Shown: one piece after another, positions 17,200 through 25,082 of the stretch
Layout: the number at the start of each line of letters is the position of its first letter
How positions within the stretch are numbered: position 1 is the first letter of the stretch
Origin: Roseiarcus fermentans
Lineage (GTDB): Bacteria > Pseudomonadota > Alphaproteobacteria > Rhizobiales > Beijerinckiaceae
Assembly: GCF_003315135.1 (NCBI RefSeq)
Contig: NZ_QNRK01000029.1
Location: 26,372 to 90,371 of the forward strand
Reading direction: 5' to 3'
Length of the DNA stretch: 64,000 nucleotides
Program-made: the position numbers and the translations under genes
The notes under the pieces: generated by a model
The model's database searches: none
What the model was told of the DNA's origin: nothing
The model's input: only the letters and a program-made list of their open reading frames with translations

Positions 17200-18090
17200 T
17201 CAGACTTTGTATCCGATGAATTTCACCCCGATCAGAGGATAGGCGAACAATTTTCTCAACCGACTCGGAAGTCGTGCGATCGCCTTCTCATACATCAAGA
17301 CCGGCCACAGCGGAATCGGGGCGTACAAGACCAGGCCTTTATAATTCAAAATGAAGCGGAACCGACGGAATCCAACTGCCGTAAAGATTTTGACGAGATC
17401 TGCATTGCTGTATTCGCGCAGATGGAATCCGCGCGGCGTACTGTCGAAATATTGTGAGATGTCGTGAGGGCCGCCGAGGCGGTTCGGCGTTATGCAGAGA
17501 TACACGCCTCCCGGGCGCAAGGCGCGGAACACCTGGGAGAGTTGTTCGAACGCGTCGTCCGCGTGTAAATGCTCCATCAACTGGTTGCTGTAGACGATGT
17601 CGACGCTCCCGGGCGGAACCGGAATCTCGACGCCGTCTGTGAGCAGTAAAGTGAAATTACAAGGAAATTCGACTCCTCTGGCAATTTCGTCCGAGACTTC
17701 CAACGCATAGACACGCTTAACTTCGTTTGCGATTTGAACCGCGAGACTACAGTCACCGGCGCCGATTTCCAGGTAGGTCATGTTCGGATTGATAAACGAC
17801 CGCAGTATGCTGAATTGTCTGCTCGTCTCGTCATCCGCTCTTCTCGGCGACGTCTTCATGACATTCTGGGGATGGTCGGGAACGAGAGAGAACAGCTCAT
17901 TGTAGACGGCTGTGTAAAGCATGCGGCGTTCGGCGCGCGACGCCGCCCGCAATCGATCTGAGAGCTGACGCTCGACGGTGTAATGACGGGTGATCTGTTC
18001 AATCGATCGTTTCACGATAAATTGAAATCCCTGATTAGCGGTCAAAGCAGAAACGGCGAATTGCCGCCAAATCGCCGGCTGCGCAACCAT
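17200..18090 (-). CDS. SAM-dependent methyltransferase (class I)
   Basis: A 296-residue cytoplasmic methyltransferase. The SAM-binding motif I is YLEIGAGDCSLAVQIA near residues 110-125, the acidic residue of motif II is in RVYALEVSDE, and motif post-I/III appear as VDIVYSNQLMEHLHADDA and ALRPGGVYLCITPN. A C-terminal tail with aromatic and hydrophobic residues (LYAPIPLWPVLMYEK) may touch the membrane. The gene has lower G/C than its neighbours and stops three bases before the GINT1-like gene starts. By position it probably modifies a glycan or lipid-linked sugar of the adjacent cluster; the acceptor is not known. Confidence 0.82.
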   Translation of the reverse strand: MVAQPAIWRQFAVSALTANQGFQFIVKRSIEQITRHYTVERQLSDRLRAASRAERRMLYTAVYNELFSLVPDHPQNVMKTSPRRADDETSRQFSILRSFINPNMTYLEIGAGDCSLAVQIANEVKRVYALEVSDEIARGVEFPCNFTLLLTDGVEIPVPPGSVDIVYSNQLMEHLHADDAFEQLSQVFRALRPGGVYLCITPNRLGGPHDISQYFDSTPRGFHLREYSNADLVKIFTAVGFRRFRFILNYKGLVLYAPIPLWPVLMYEKAIARLPSRLRKLFAYPLIGVKFIGYKV

Positions 18091-18624
18091 TGACTGTCAG
18101 GCTGGCAGCCGTGTCACGCGACGAAAGGCTCTCGCCCGCGTTTCAACGCCACACTGTATGTTTGCATTGTTATTGCGTGTCTCGCCGACACTTGCAACGA
18201 GAACGAGTGATAGCATGATAGCGACGCGCGTGCAAAGCTTGTCGGTCGAGGCTGCATTGTAAACAGAGTCATCTTTGCGACTGCATGATACGGAATGACT
18301 CCAAAGTTGGGGTTTGGTCTTGGGTATGTATACCCATTTCGACTAAAACGCACCTTTCGGTTCCTTTTGTGATCGCGGTGTGATATGAGCATACCGCTCT
18401 TGATAGCAAAATCTTGTATAAATACCAAGAATGAGCTATTGGACATCGTCAACGGTTTGACATAAAATTGTTATTAGTGACAACTTGGGGCTTATCGAGA
18501 GTATAATGTCACGTATACCCTAGATTATAGAGGGTCTCTACGTTCATATTGCGGATCCAGGTCGCTTCCTTCGGGCGAGCGACTGTGTGGGACGCGTTCT
18601 CTATCCAGTCGGAGGGTTCACGTT
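18091..18624. promoter_or_regulatory. AT-rich divergent promoter region of the first polysaccharide cluster
   Basis: A 534-base gap between the minus-strand methyltransferase and the plus-strand glycosyltransferase operon. Much of 18150-18540 is strongly A/T-rich. It contains a TGTAAAC copy at 18258-18264, the same heptamer that is repeated upstream of the first GH16 gene, and a short inverted repeat GTCAA-n4-TTGAC near 18447-18460. The glycosyltransferase start at 18625 is preceded by a GGAGGG ribosome-binding site. No gene was recognised in the gap. Confidence 0.5.
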
Positions 18625-19443
18625 ATGTCGGAGCGAATAGACCTGACAGAGCGTTTGGAAGGCGCGGGGCTACGAGGCTTGGCGCCCTCCGATGCGCCGA
18701 CGCCTGAGACCTTGTCCTTCCTCGATCCCGCGTGGCGGCACGTGCCGATCCCCAGGGTCAGCGTCGTGATGCCGACCCTCAACGAGGCGCCGAACCTGGC
18801 GCACGTGATTCCACAGATCCCGAACTGGGTCCACGAGGTGATCGTCGTGGACGGACGGTCCACCGACGGCACGGTCGAGGTCGCCCGTCAGCTTCGCCGG
18901 GACGTTCGCGTCGTTCTGGAGAGCAAGCGCGGGAAGGGGGCGGCGTTGCGCGCCGGATTCGCCTGCGCGACCGGCGACATCATCGTCACGATCGACGCCG
19001 ACGGGTCGATGAACCCCAATGAAATGATCCTCCTCGTCGGCGCTCTGCTCGCCGGCGCCGACTTCGCCAAGGGTTCCCGCTTCATCGAAGGCGGCGGGAG
19101 CACTGACCTTTCGACGTTCCGCGCGCTCGGCAACTGGGGGCTGACCACCTCCGTACGCCTTCTCTACGGCTGCCGCTTCAGCGATCTCTGCTATGGCTAC
19201 ATGGCGTTCTGGCGACGCTGGACTCCTCTGTTCGACGGCGAGACCGACGGCTTCGAGATCGAAACCGTCCTGTGCGTCCGGGCCCTGCAGCACGGGCTCA
19301 AGATCGCCGAGGTCGCGAGCCGCGAGGCCGAGCGCGTCCACGGCGTGAGCAATCTGCGCGCGATCCCGGACGGTTGGCGGGTGCTTCGCACAATCCTGCG
19401 CGAAAGGGTGGCGCCGAATTCGTCCCGGGCGGCGTCGGCATGA
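18625..19443 (+). CDS. Family 2 glycosyltransferase (polyprenol-phosphate sugar transferase-like)
   Basis: A 272-residue GT-A fold enzyme with VSVVMPTLNEAPNL at about residues 46-59, VIVVDGRSTDGT (nucleotide-binding Asp) and the metal-binding DADGSMNP near 125. The RSTDGT-V-AR, GKGAALRAG and TIDADGS sequence is that of the dolichol-phosphate mannosyltransferase/DPM1-like branch of GT2, which uses an NDP-sugar and often a lipid-phosphate acceptor. No C-terminal membrane segments are evident. It is the first gene of a long plus-strand operon, and its stop overlaps the next start (ATGA at 19440-19443). Confidence 0.88.
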   Translation: MSERIDLTERLEGAGLRGLAPSDAPTPETLSFLDPAWRHVPIPRVSVVMPTLNEAPNLAHVIPQIPNWVHEVIVVDGRSTDGTVEVARQLRRDVRVVLESKRGKGAALRAGFACATGDIIVTIDADGSMNPNEMILLVGALLAGADFAKGSRFIEGGGSTDLSTFRALGNWGLTTSVRLLYGCRFSDLCYGYMAFWRRWTPLFDGETDGFEIETVLCVRALQHGLKIAEVASREAERVHGVSNLRAIPDGWRVLRTILRERVAPNSSRAASA

Positions 19444-20663
19444 CCACCGCCGCCTCCGGATCGTGGCCGCTCGGGGTCTTTCCCGGCTCGTCGGCCGCCG
19501 CGCCGCGGCCGGCGGCCGCGAGTCTCGACGACGGAGGCCCCGCGCGAATCCTGATGGTCAGCGCGCGGTTCTTTCCCCTCGCCGGGGGGGTCGAGACCCA
19601 TGTCTACGAGACCGCGCGCCGGCTGGCGGCGCGCGGCTTGCGCGTCGACCTGCTCACGACCGACACGACCGGCGCCCTGCCGGCCCGGGACCATCTCGAC
19701 GGCGTGTCGATCATCCGGGTTCCGGCGTGGCCGCGGGGGTCGGACGTGCGCTTCGCCCCGCGGATCTACGACGTGATCGCCGCCGGGCGGTGGGACATCG
19801 TCCATGTCCAGGGATACCACACCTTCGTTGCGCCGATCGCCATGGACGCGGCGCGGCGCGCCGGGTTGCCGTTCGTGCTCACGTTCCATAGCGGCGGCCA
19901 TTCCTCGCCGCTGCGCAGGGCGGTGCGCGGCGCCCAGCGCCTGGCGCTTCGGCCGCTGGTCAACGGGGCGGCCCGGCTGATCGGCGTCTCGCGCTACGAG
20001 GCCGATTTCTTCAGCCGGACGATGGGCGTCGCGCGGCACCGGTTCCACGTCGTCCCGAACGGCGGCGAGCTTCCCCGTCCGGCGGTCGGCCGGACGCGCC
20101 GGTCGGGCGATCGTCTGATCGTTTCGATCGGACGACTCGAGCGCTACAAGGGCCACCACCGGGCGATCGAGGCGATGCCCCATATCCTGAGCCGACTGCC
20201 CGGCGCGCGTCTGCGCGTGCTCGGCGAAGGCCCCTACGAACGTCCGCTGCGCCGGCTCGTCGCTCGCCTCGGTCTCGCCGACGCGGTGACGATCGGGGGC
20301 ATACCGTCCGGCGACCGGCGGGCGATGGCCGATCTCTTGGCGAGCGCCGACCTGGTCGTCCTCTTCAGCGACTACGAGGCCCATCCGGTGGCGGTGATGG
20401 AGGCGCTGGCGCTCGGCCGCAAGATCGTCGTCAGCGAGGCCGCCGGACTGGCCGAGATCGTCGCCGAGGGCCGCGCGCGCGGCGCGCCGCCGGCTTGCCG
20501 CGCCGAGGAGCGCGCCCGGCTCATGGTCGAGATGATGGAGGAGGGGCCCATTCCCGAAGCGGTTGCGCTTCCAACCTGGGAGGATTGCGTCGATAGCTTG
20601 TTGTCGATCTATCGTGACGCGCTCGGCCGCGAGCGGGACGCAACGCGGGCGGCAGGCGTCTGA
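19440..20663 (+). CDS. Family 4 glycosyltransferase
   Basis: A 407-residue GT-B enzyme starting at the ATG that overlaps the upstream TGA. The N-terminal domain opens with RILMVSARFFPLAGGVETHV, the usual GT4 glycine-rich acceptor loop; the C-terminal GT1/GT4 domain has LIVSIGRLERYKGHHRAIEA and the E-x7-E type element EAHPVAVMEALALGRKIV. No membrane segments. It would add a sugar from an NDP-donor to a lipid-linked intermediate at the cytoplasmic face of the inner membrane. The open frame extends upstream into the preceding gene (to 19272), but that part is out of frame with the GT2 and unlikely to be translated. Confidence 0.9.
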   Translation: MTTAASGSWPLGVFPGSSAAAPRPAAASLDDGGPARILMVSARFFPLAGGVETHVYETARRLAARGLRVDLLTTDTTGALPARDHLDGVSIIRVPAWPRGSDVRFAPRIYDVIAAGRWDIVHVQGYHTFVAPIAMDAARRAGLPFVLTFHSGGHSSPLRRAVRGAQRLALRPLVNGAARLIGVSRYEADFFSRTMGVARHRFHVVPNGGELPRPAVGRTRRSGDRLIVSIGRLERYKGHHRAIEAMPHILSRLPGARLRVLGEGPYERPLRRLVARLGLADAVTIGGIPSGDRRAMADLLASADLVVLFSDYEAHPVAVMEALALGRKIVVSEAAGLAEIVAEGRARGAPPACRAEERARLMVEMMEEGPIPEAVALPTWEDCVDSLLSIYRDALGRERDATRAAGV

Positions 20664-20702
20664 GATGAGGCCTTCCGACCCCCGCTGCGCCTGCGGTCCG
20701 TC

Positions 20703-22904
20703 ATGATCGCGACCGTTTTCCGCTGGCTCGGCTATGGCTGCGACCCGCGCGGACTCGACTGCGTCGAGCCCGCCGAAAGCGCGGGCTGGGCGCCGCTGCT
20801 GGCGCTCGTCGCCGCCGCCGCGCTCCTCGGCATGGCCTTCGCCGAGCGCTTGTCGCTCGTCGGCTCGTTTCCCGCCGAAGCGGCGTTCTGGCCCGGCGTG
20901 GCCGTGATCATCGTTCCGGCGGCGATGCGGATCGCCTGGCCGCGCGTGTCCCGGACCGAGAGGATCTGGCTGCTCAACGTCGTGACGATCAGTCTCTATC
21001 TCACCCGGGTCATCGCCAGCCCCACCACTTTCTACGGCCATGACGAGTATTTACACTGGTCGAGCACGATCGACGTTCTCGAGCGCCACCATCTTTTCAC
21101 CGTCAACACGCTCCTGCAGGTCGGCCCCTCCTATCCGGCGCTCGAGATCGTGACCGCGGCCCTGGTCCAGTTGACCGGGCTCGGCGTCATTCCCTGCGCC
21201 ATCCTGCTCGTCGGCGTCCTGCGCCTGCTGTGCGTGTCGCTCGTGTTCCTGGTGTTCGAGGCCGTCTCCCGGTCGTCGTGGGTGGCGGCGCTGGCGGCCG
21301 TCGTCTACATGGCGAACAGCAACTTCTACACATTCCTCGGTTCCTTTTCTTATGAAACCATTGCCGTCGACTTTCTGTTCGCTGCGATCTTCGTCGCGCT
21401 CCTGGTTTCTCGGCGGCCCGAAGCGCGCGGGACGCGGTCGGCGGCCGCGTCGACCGCCGGGCTGGTGGTCGTCAACGCCGCCATTCTCTTCGCCCTCGCC
21501 GTCAGCCATCACCTGACATCCTGGATCGGCGTCCTGATTCTCGCGTCTGTGGCGGTCGCGGCCTTCGTGCGCGGCGACCGCAGGACCGGATGGTCGGTCG
21601 GGGCGTTCGCCCTCATGGCGTTCCTCGCCAATGAAGTCTGGAAGTCGGTCTCGGGCGGCCGGGCCGACCTCTATATCGAAGACCTCCTGGCGATGTCCCT
21701 GCGCGCCTTCTTCGGCTTCCTCCGGGGGAGCCGGGCCGGACGCATGCTGTTCGAGTCCGCCGACGGCGCGCAGCAGCCGGCCGTCTACCGGGTGGTCGCG
21801 ATCCTGTCGGTCGCACTCGTTTCGGCGGGACTGGTCGTCGGCTTCTTCCGCGCTCTGGGTCTACCGGGCGGGCGCGCCGCGTCCGCGTCCGCCGCCGGCC
21901 CGAAGCCGGCGGTTCTCGGCATGCGCGACAACGCCTTCGCGATCGTGCTGACCCTGCTGACGTTCCTGTTTCCGGTGAGCGTCGCGATGCGGCTGACGGG
22001 CGGCGGCTGGGAACTGGGCAACCGGATGTCGGCCTTCGTCTTTCTCGGCGTCGGCCTCGTGGTCGCGGTCGGCGCGGCGAGGGTCTGGATCACGCCGCGG
22101 GCGAGCCGGACGCGAGCCGCCTTCGCGGGCCTCGGCCTCGTGGTCCTGCTGGTCGGCGGAATGATCAGCGAACTCCCGCCCGATCTCCTCGCCGGGCCCT
22201 ACCGCGCGGCGGCCGACGGCAGCTCAGTCGAGCCGATGGGGATCGCGACCGCCGAATGGACGCGGGAATGGCTCGGGGAGGGGCGGCGGTTCGCCTCGGA
22301 CCGGGTCAACCGTCTGCTGCTCGCGACCTATGGCGGCCAGCGGATCGTCACCCAGGAACAGGACGGCGAGGAACTCGGGCTGACGATTTTCGACCCGACG
22401 TTCTCGCCCTGGGACCGCATGATGGTCCAGAACGCCGGCGCCAATTTCCTGCTGGTCGACCTGCGCCTTCAGCACGCCCGGCCGCTCTTCGGCTACTATT
22501 TCTCCGCCGGCGAGCCGCGCGATCTGCACGCCGCGCCGCCGCTCGCCGCCGATCTGGAGAAGTTCGACGACCTCCTGCAGGTGGGCCGGATCTACGACAA
22601 CGGCTACGAGGTCGTCTACGATGTCGGCGCCCTCGTGGAAGAGACGCCGCGCAACAGCGCCGCGCCGATCGACGGCGACACGGTCCGGCTCGACCGGGCG
22701 TCGTCGGTCGCGAGAACGGTCAAGGAACGCGACAAGGTCGGCTACGACGCCGCCTCGCCCGGTCCGCCCGAGCCGCCCGACAGCGATTCCCCCGGCGCGG
22801 CGCAGTCCCTGAAGCTGGAACAGGGCGCCGCGACGGCGAGCAGCCTCGGCGGCCGCGTCGTGGTCAATCAAGACGAGGGAGTCCTGCGCCATGTCGCGAA
22901 GTGA
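20703..22904 (+). CDS. Polytopic membrane protein, GT-C-like
   Basis: A 733-residue inner-membrane protein with about ten or more hydrophobic segments in residues 30-480 and a soluble C-terminal part of about 230 residues. After an early membrane segment there is an acidic loop motif TFYGHDEYLHWS near residue 113; an Asp-Glu pair in the first large periplasmic loop is a hallmark of GT-C glycosyltransferases that use polyprenyl-phosphate sugars. It may therefore be a periplasmic glycosyltransferase or a polymerase for this cluster. I do not recognise a named family. The next gene starts 14 bases before its stop. Confidence 0.6.
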   Translation: MIATVFRWLGYGCDPRGLDCVEPAESAGWAPLLALVAAAALLGMAFAERLSLVGSFPAEAAFWPGVAVIIVPAAMRIAWPRVSRTERIWLLNVVTISLYLTRVIASPTTFYGHDEYLHWSSTIDVLERHHLFTVNTLLQVGPSYPALEIVTAALVQLTGLGVIPCAILLVGVLRLLCVSLVFLVFEAVSRSSWVAALAAVVYMANSNFYTFLGSFSYETIAVDFLFAAIFVALLVSRRPEARGTRSAAASTAGLVVVNAAILFALAVSHHLTSWIGVLILASVAVAAFVRGDRRTGWSVGAFALMAFLANEVWKSVSGGRADLYIEDLLAMSLRAFFGFLRGSRAGRMLFESADGAQQPAVYRVVAILSVALVSAGLVVGFFRALGLPGGRAASASAAGPKPAVLGMRDNAFAIVLTLLTFLFPVSVAMRLTGGGWELGNRMSAFVFLGVGLVVAVGAARVWITPRASRTRAAFAGLGLVVLLVGGMISELPPDLLAGPYRAAADGSSVEPMGIATAEWTREWLGEGRRFASDRVNRLLLATYGGQRIVTQEQDGEELGLTIFDPTFSPWDRMMVQNAGANFLLVDLRLQHARPLFGYYFSAGEPRDLHAAPPLAADLEKFDDLLQVGRIYDNGYEVVYDVGALVEETPRNSAAPIDGDTVRLDRASSVARTVKERDKVGYDAASPGPPEPPDSDSPGAAQSLKLEQGAATASSLGGRVVVNQDEGVLRHVAK

Positions 22905-23793
22905 TTCCCGCGCCACGCTCCTCGAGCTCGCCGCCGCGCTGGCCTGCGTCGCGGTCCTGGGGTGGTCGCCCCATCCCCTCGTCGACCTGGCCGCGGCCGC
23001 GCCGCTCGTCGTCTATCTGCCGGGTCGCGCGGTCCTGCGCGCGCTCGACGCCGATCCCGAGGGGCGGCTCGAACGGGCTTCGGTGACGGTGGCGCTGAGC
23101 CTCGCGCTCGTGATCGTCTCGGGCCTGCTCCTGAACCTCGCGGATTCGATCACGCGGCAGGGCTTCCTCCTCTTGCTCGGCGCGATCGCCTGCGCGGCCT
23201 CGATCGTCGCCCTCGCGAGGGCGCCGCGCGCCGCCGCGCCGGCCGCGCCCGAAGCGCCGCGGGCGCAGCGAGCCACGGCGTGGGCCGCGAACCTGACGAT
23301 GGCGACGCTGGCGGTCGCCCTCGCCGGCGCGGCCGTGGCGTTGGCGGTCGTCCTCAATCTCGACCGGCGCGACTTCGTGACCACGCAGCTTTGGGTGGTT
23401 CCGAAACAGGGGGATGCGGAGGCGGTGGTGATCGGATTGCGCAACGCCGAGGCGGGCGCGGAACGCTATGCGATCGAGGTGCTGGTGGACCACAGCCTCG
23501 TCCAGTCGTGGAGCGACGTGCCGCTGAAGCCTGGGGAAACCTGGACGACGACCTTCCGGTGGGCGGGCCTCGGCAAGTATCCGCGGCCTGTCCAACCCTT
23601 GAAGGAAGGGGCGCGCGGTCAAGGCGCGCCGCTCGCCACCGTCTCCGAACGGGTCGGCCTCGGCGCGGCGCCGCGCGTCGAAGCGCTCGTCTACCGCTCG
23701 GAAGACAGGTCCTCCGTCTACCGGCGGGCCTGGACAGCGCCGCAATGCGCGCTCGGCGACGACACGCATGGGAGGCCGCCATGCGTATTCTGA
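22891..23793 (+). CDS. DUF1616-like membrane protein
   Basis: A 300-residue protein with hydrophobic segments at about residues 10-50, 70-95, 100-115 and 135-155, followed by a soluble domain with beta-rich sequence (FVTTQLWVVPKQGDAEAV, then IEVLVDHSLVQSWSDVPL, then KPGETWTTTFRW). The arrangement of N-terminal helices and a C-terminal extracytoplasmic beta domain fits the DUF1616 family, seen in archaeal and bacterial glycan loci. The function is unknown. It overlaps both neighbours in the operon, so its product is probably made in step with them. Confidence 0.6.
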   Translation: MSRSDSRATLLELAAALACVAVLGWSPHPLVDLAAAAPLVVYLPGRAVLRALDADPEGRLERASVTVALSLALVIVSGLLLNLADSITRQGFLLLLGAIACAASIVALARAPRAAAPAAPEAPRAQRATAWAANLTMATLAVALAGAAVALAVVLNLDRRDFVTTQLWVVPKQGDAEAVVIGLRNAEAGAERYAIEVLVDHSLVQSWSDVPLKPGETWTTTFRWAGLGKYPRPVQPLKEGARGQGAPLATVSERVGLGAAPRVEALVYRSEDRSSVYRRAWTAPQCALGDDTHGRPPCVF

Positions 23794-25082
23794 TGCTGAC
23801 GCAGTTCTACCACCCGGCGATCGGCGGCGAGGAGCGCCACGTGCGCGATCTGGCCGGCTTCCTGGTCGGACGCGGCCACCATGTCGCGGTCGCGACCGTC
23901 TGGCGCGACGGCCTGCCCGAGCGCGAGGTCGACCAGGGGGTGCGCATCGTCCGCATCAAGGGGCTGACGCAGCGCTGGCGCGGCCTCTTCACCGACCCGA
24001 ACCGCACCCACGTTCCGCCCTTTCCCGACCCGGGGCTGACCGCCGCACTTTGGCGCGTGATCGCCTCGGAGCGGATCGAGGTGGTGCACGCCCACAACTG
24101 GCTTCTCCACGCCTTCCTGCCGCTGAAGCGGGCGAACGGCCCGCGCCTCGTGGTGACGCTGCACGACCTGAGCCTCGCCTGCGTCACCAAGTCGGCCATC
24201 CATCGCGGCGAAACCTGCAGCGGCCCGGCCTTGCGCAAATGCGCCGCCTGCGCCGCCGATCACTACGGCGCGGCCAAGGGTTCGATCACGCTGGCGGCGA
24301 ACTGGATGTCCGGCGGCCTCGAGCGGCGCCTCGTCGACCGCTTCCTGCCGGTGAGCGCCGCGGTCGCCGTCGGCAATCGTCTGGTCGACGGCCCGACCCC
24401 CTGGGAGGTGGTGCCCAACTTCGTCCGCGACGACGTCGCCTCGCCCGGCGGCGCGGGAGACGAGCGCCTCGCCGGGCTGCCGCGCGAGCCCTTCATCCTG
24501 TTCGTCGGCGATCTTCGCCGCTTCAAGGGCGTCGCGGTGTTGAGCCGAGCCTACGCCGGGCTGGAGGGCGCGCCGCCTTTGGTCCTGATCGGCCGCAACT
24601 GTCCCGATACGCCGACGCAATGGCCCAGCAACACCCACGTCTTTCACGACTGGCCGCACGACGCGGTCATGCACGCCTGGAGCCGGAGCCTTGCCGGTGT
24701 CCTGCCGTCGATCGGGCCGGAAGCCTGCGCGACCGTGCTGATGGAGGGGATGGCGAGCGGCAGGCCGATGATCGCGACGCGGGTCGGCGGCAACCCGGAC
24801 ATCGTCCACCACGACGTCAACGGCCTGCTCGTGCGTCCGGGGGATTCCGACGGCCTGGCGCAGGCGATCGCCGCGCTCGCCGCCGACGAGGGGCTGCGCA
24901 GCCGGCTGGCGGCTGGGGCGCGGCGGACAGTGAAGGCGTTCATGGCGTCGAGCGTCGGTCCCCGCATCGAAGCGGTCTACCGCGACGTTCTCGACCACCG
25001 CCGGCCGGCCCCCGCGACCGCCGCCGGGATCGGTTTCGGCGACTTGTGTCTACCCGGGGCAGGGGGCGAGGATGGCGGTTAG
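23781..25082 (+). CDS. Family 4 glycosyltransferase
   Basis: A 433-residue GT-B enzyme. The start ATG at 23781 gives MRILMLTQFYHPAIGGEERH, a typical GT4 N-terminus; a longer in-frame extension upstream overlaps the previous gene and was rejected. The acceptor domain has a small cysteine cluster (TCSGPALRKCAACAAD) near residues 145-165. The donor domain carries FILFVGDLRRFKGVAVL and the E-x7-E element GPEACATVLMEGMASGRPM. It overlaps the upstream gene by 13 and the downstream gene by 11 bases. It acts at the cytoplasmic face of the inner membrane in assembly of the repeat unit. Confidence 0.88.
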   Translation: MRILMLTQFYHPAIGGEERHVRDLAGFLVGRGHHVAVATVWRDGLPEREVDQGVRIVRIKGLTQRWRGLFTDPNRTHVPPFPDPGLTAALWRVIASERIEVVHAHNWLLHAFLPLKRANGPRLVVTLHDLSLACVTKSAIHRGETCSGPALRKCAACAADHYGAAKGSITLAANWMSGGLERRLVDRFLPVSAAVAVGNRLVDGPTPWEVVPNFVRDDVASPGGAGDERLAGLPREPFILFVGDLRRFKGVAVLSRAYAGLEGAPPLVLIGRNCPDTPTQWPSNTHVFHDWPHDAVMHAWSRSLAGVLPSIGPEACATVLMEGMASGRPMIATRVGGNPDIVHHDVNGLLVRPGDSDGLAQAIAALAADEGLRSRLAAGARRTVKAFMASSVGPRIEAVYRDVLDHRRPAPATAAGIGFGDLCLPGAGGEDGG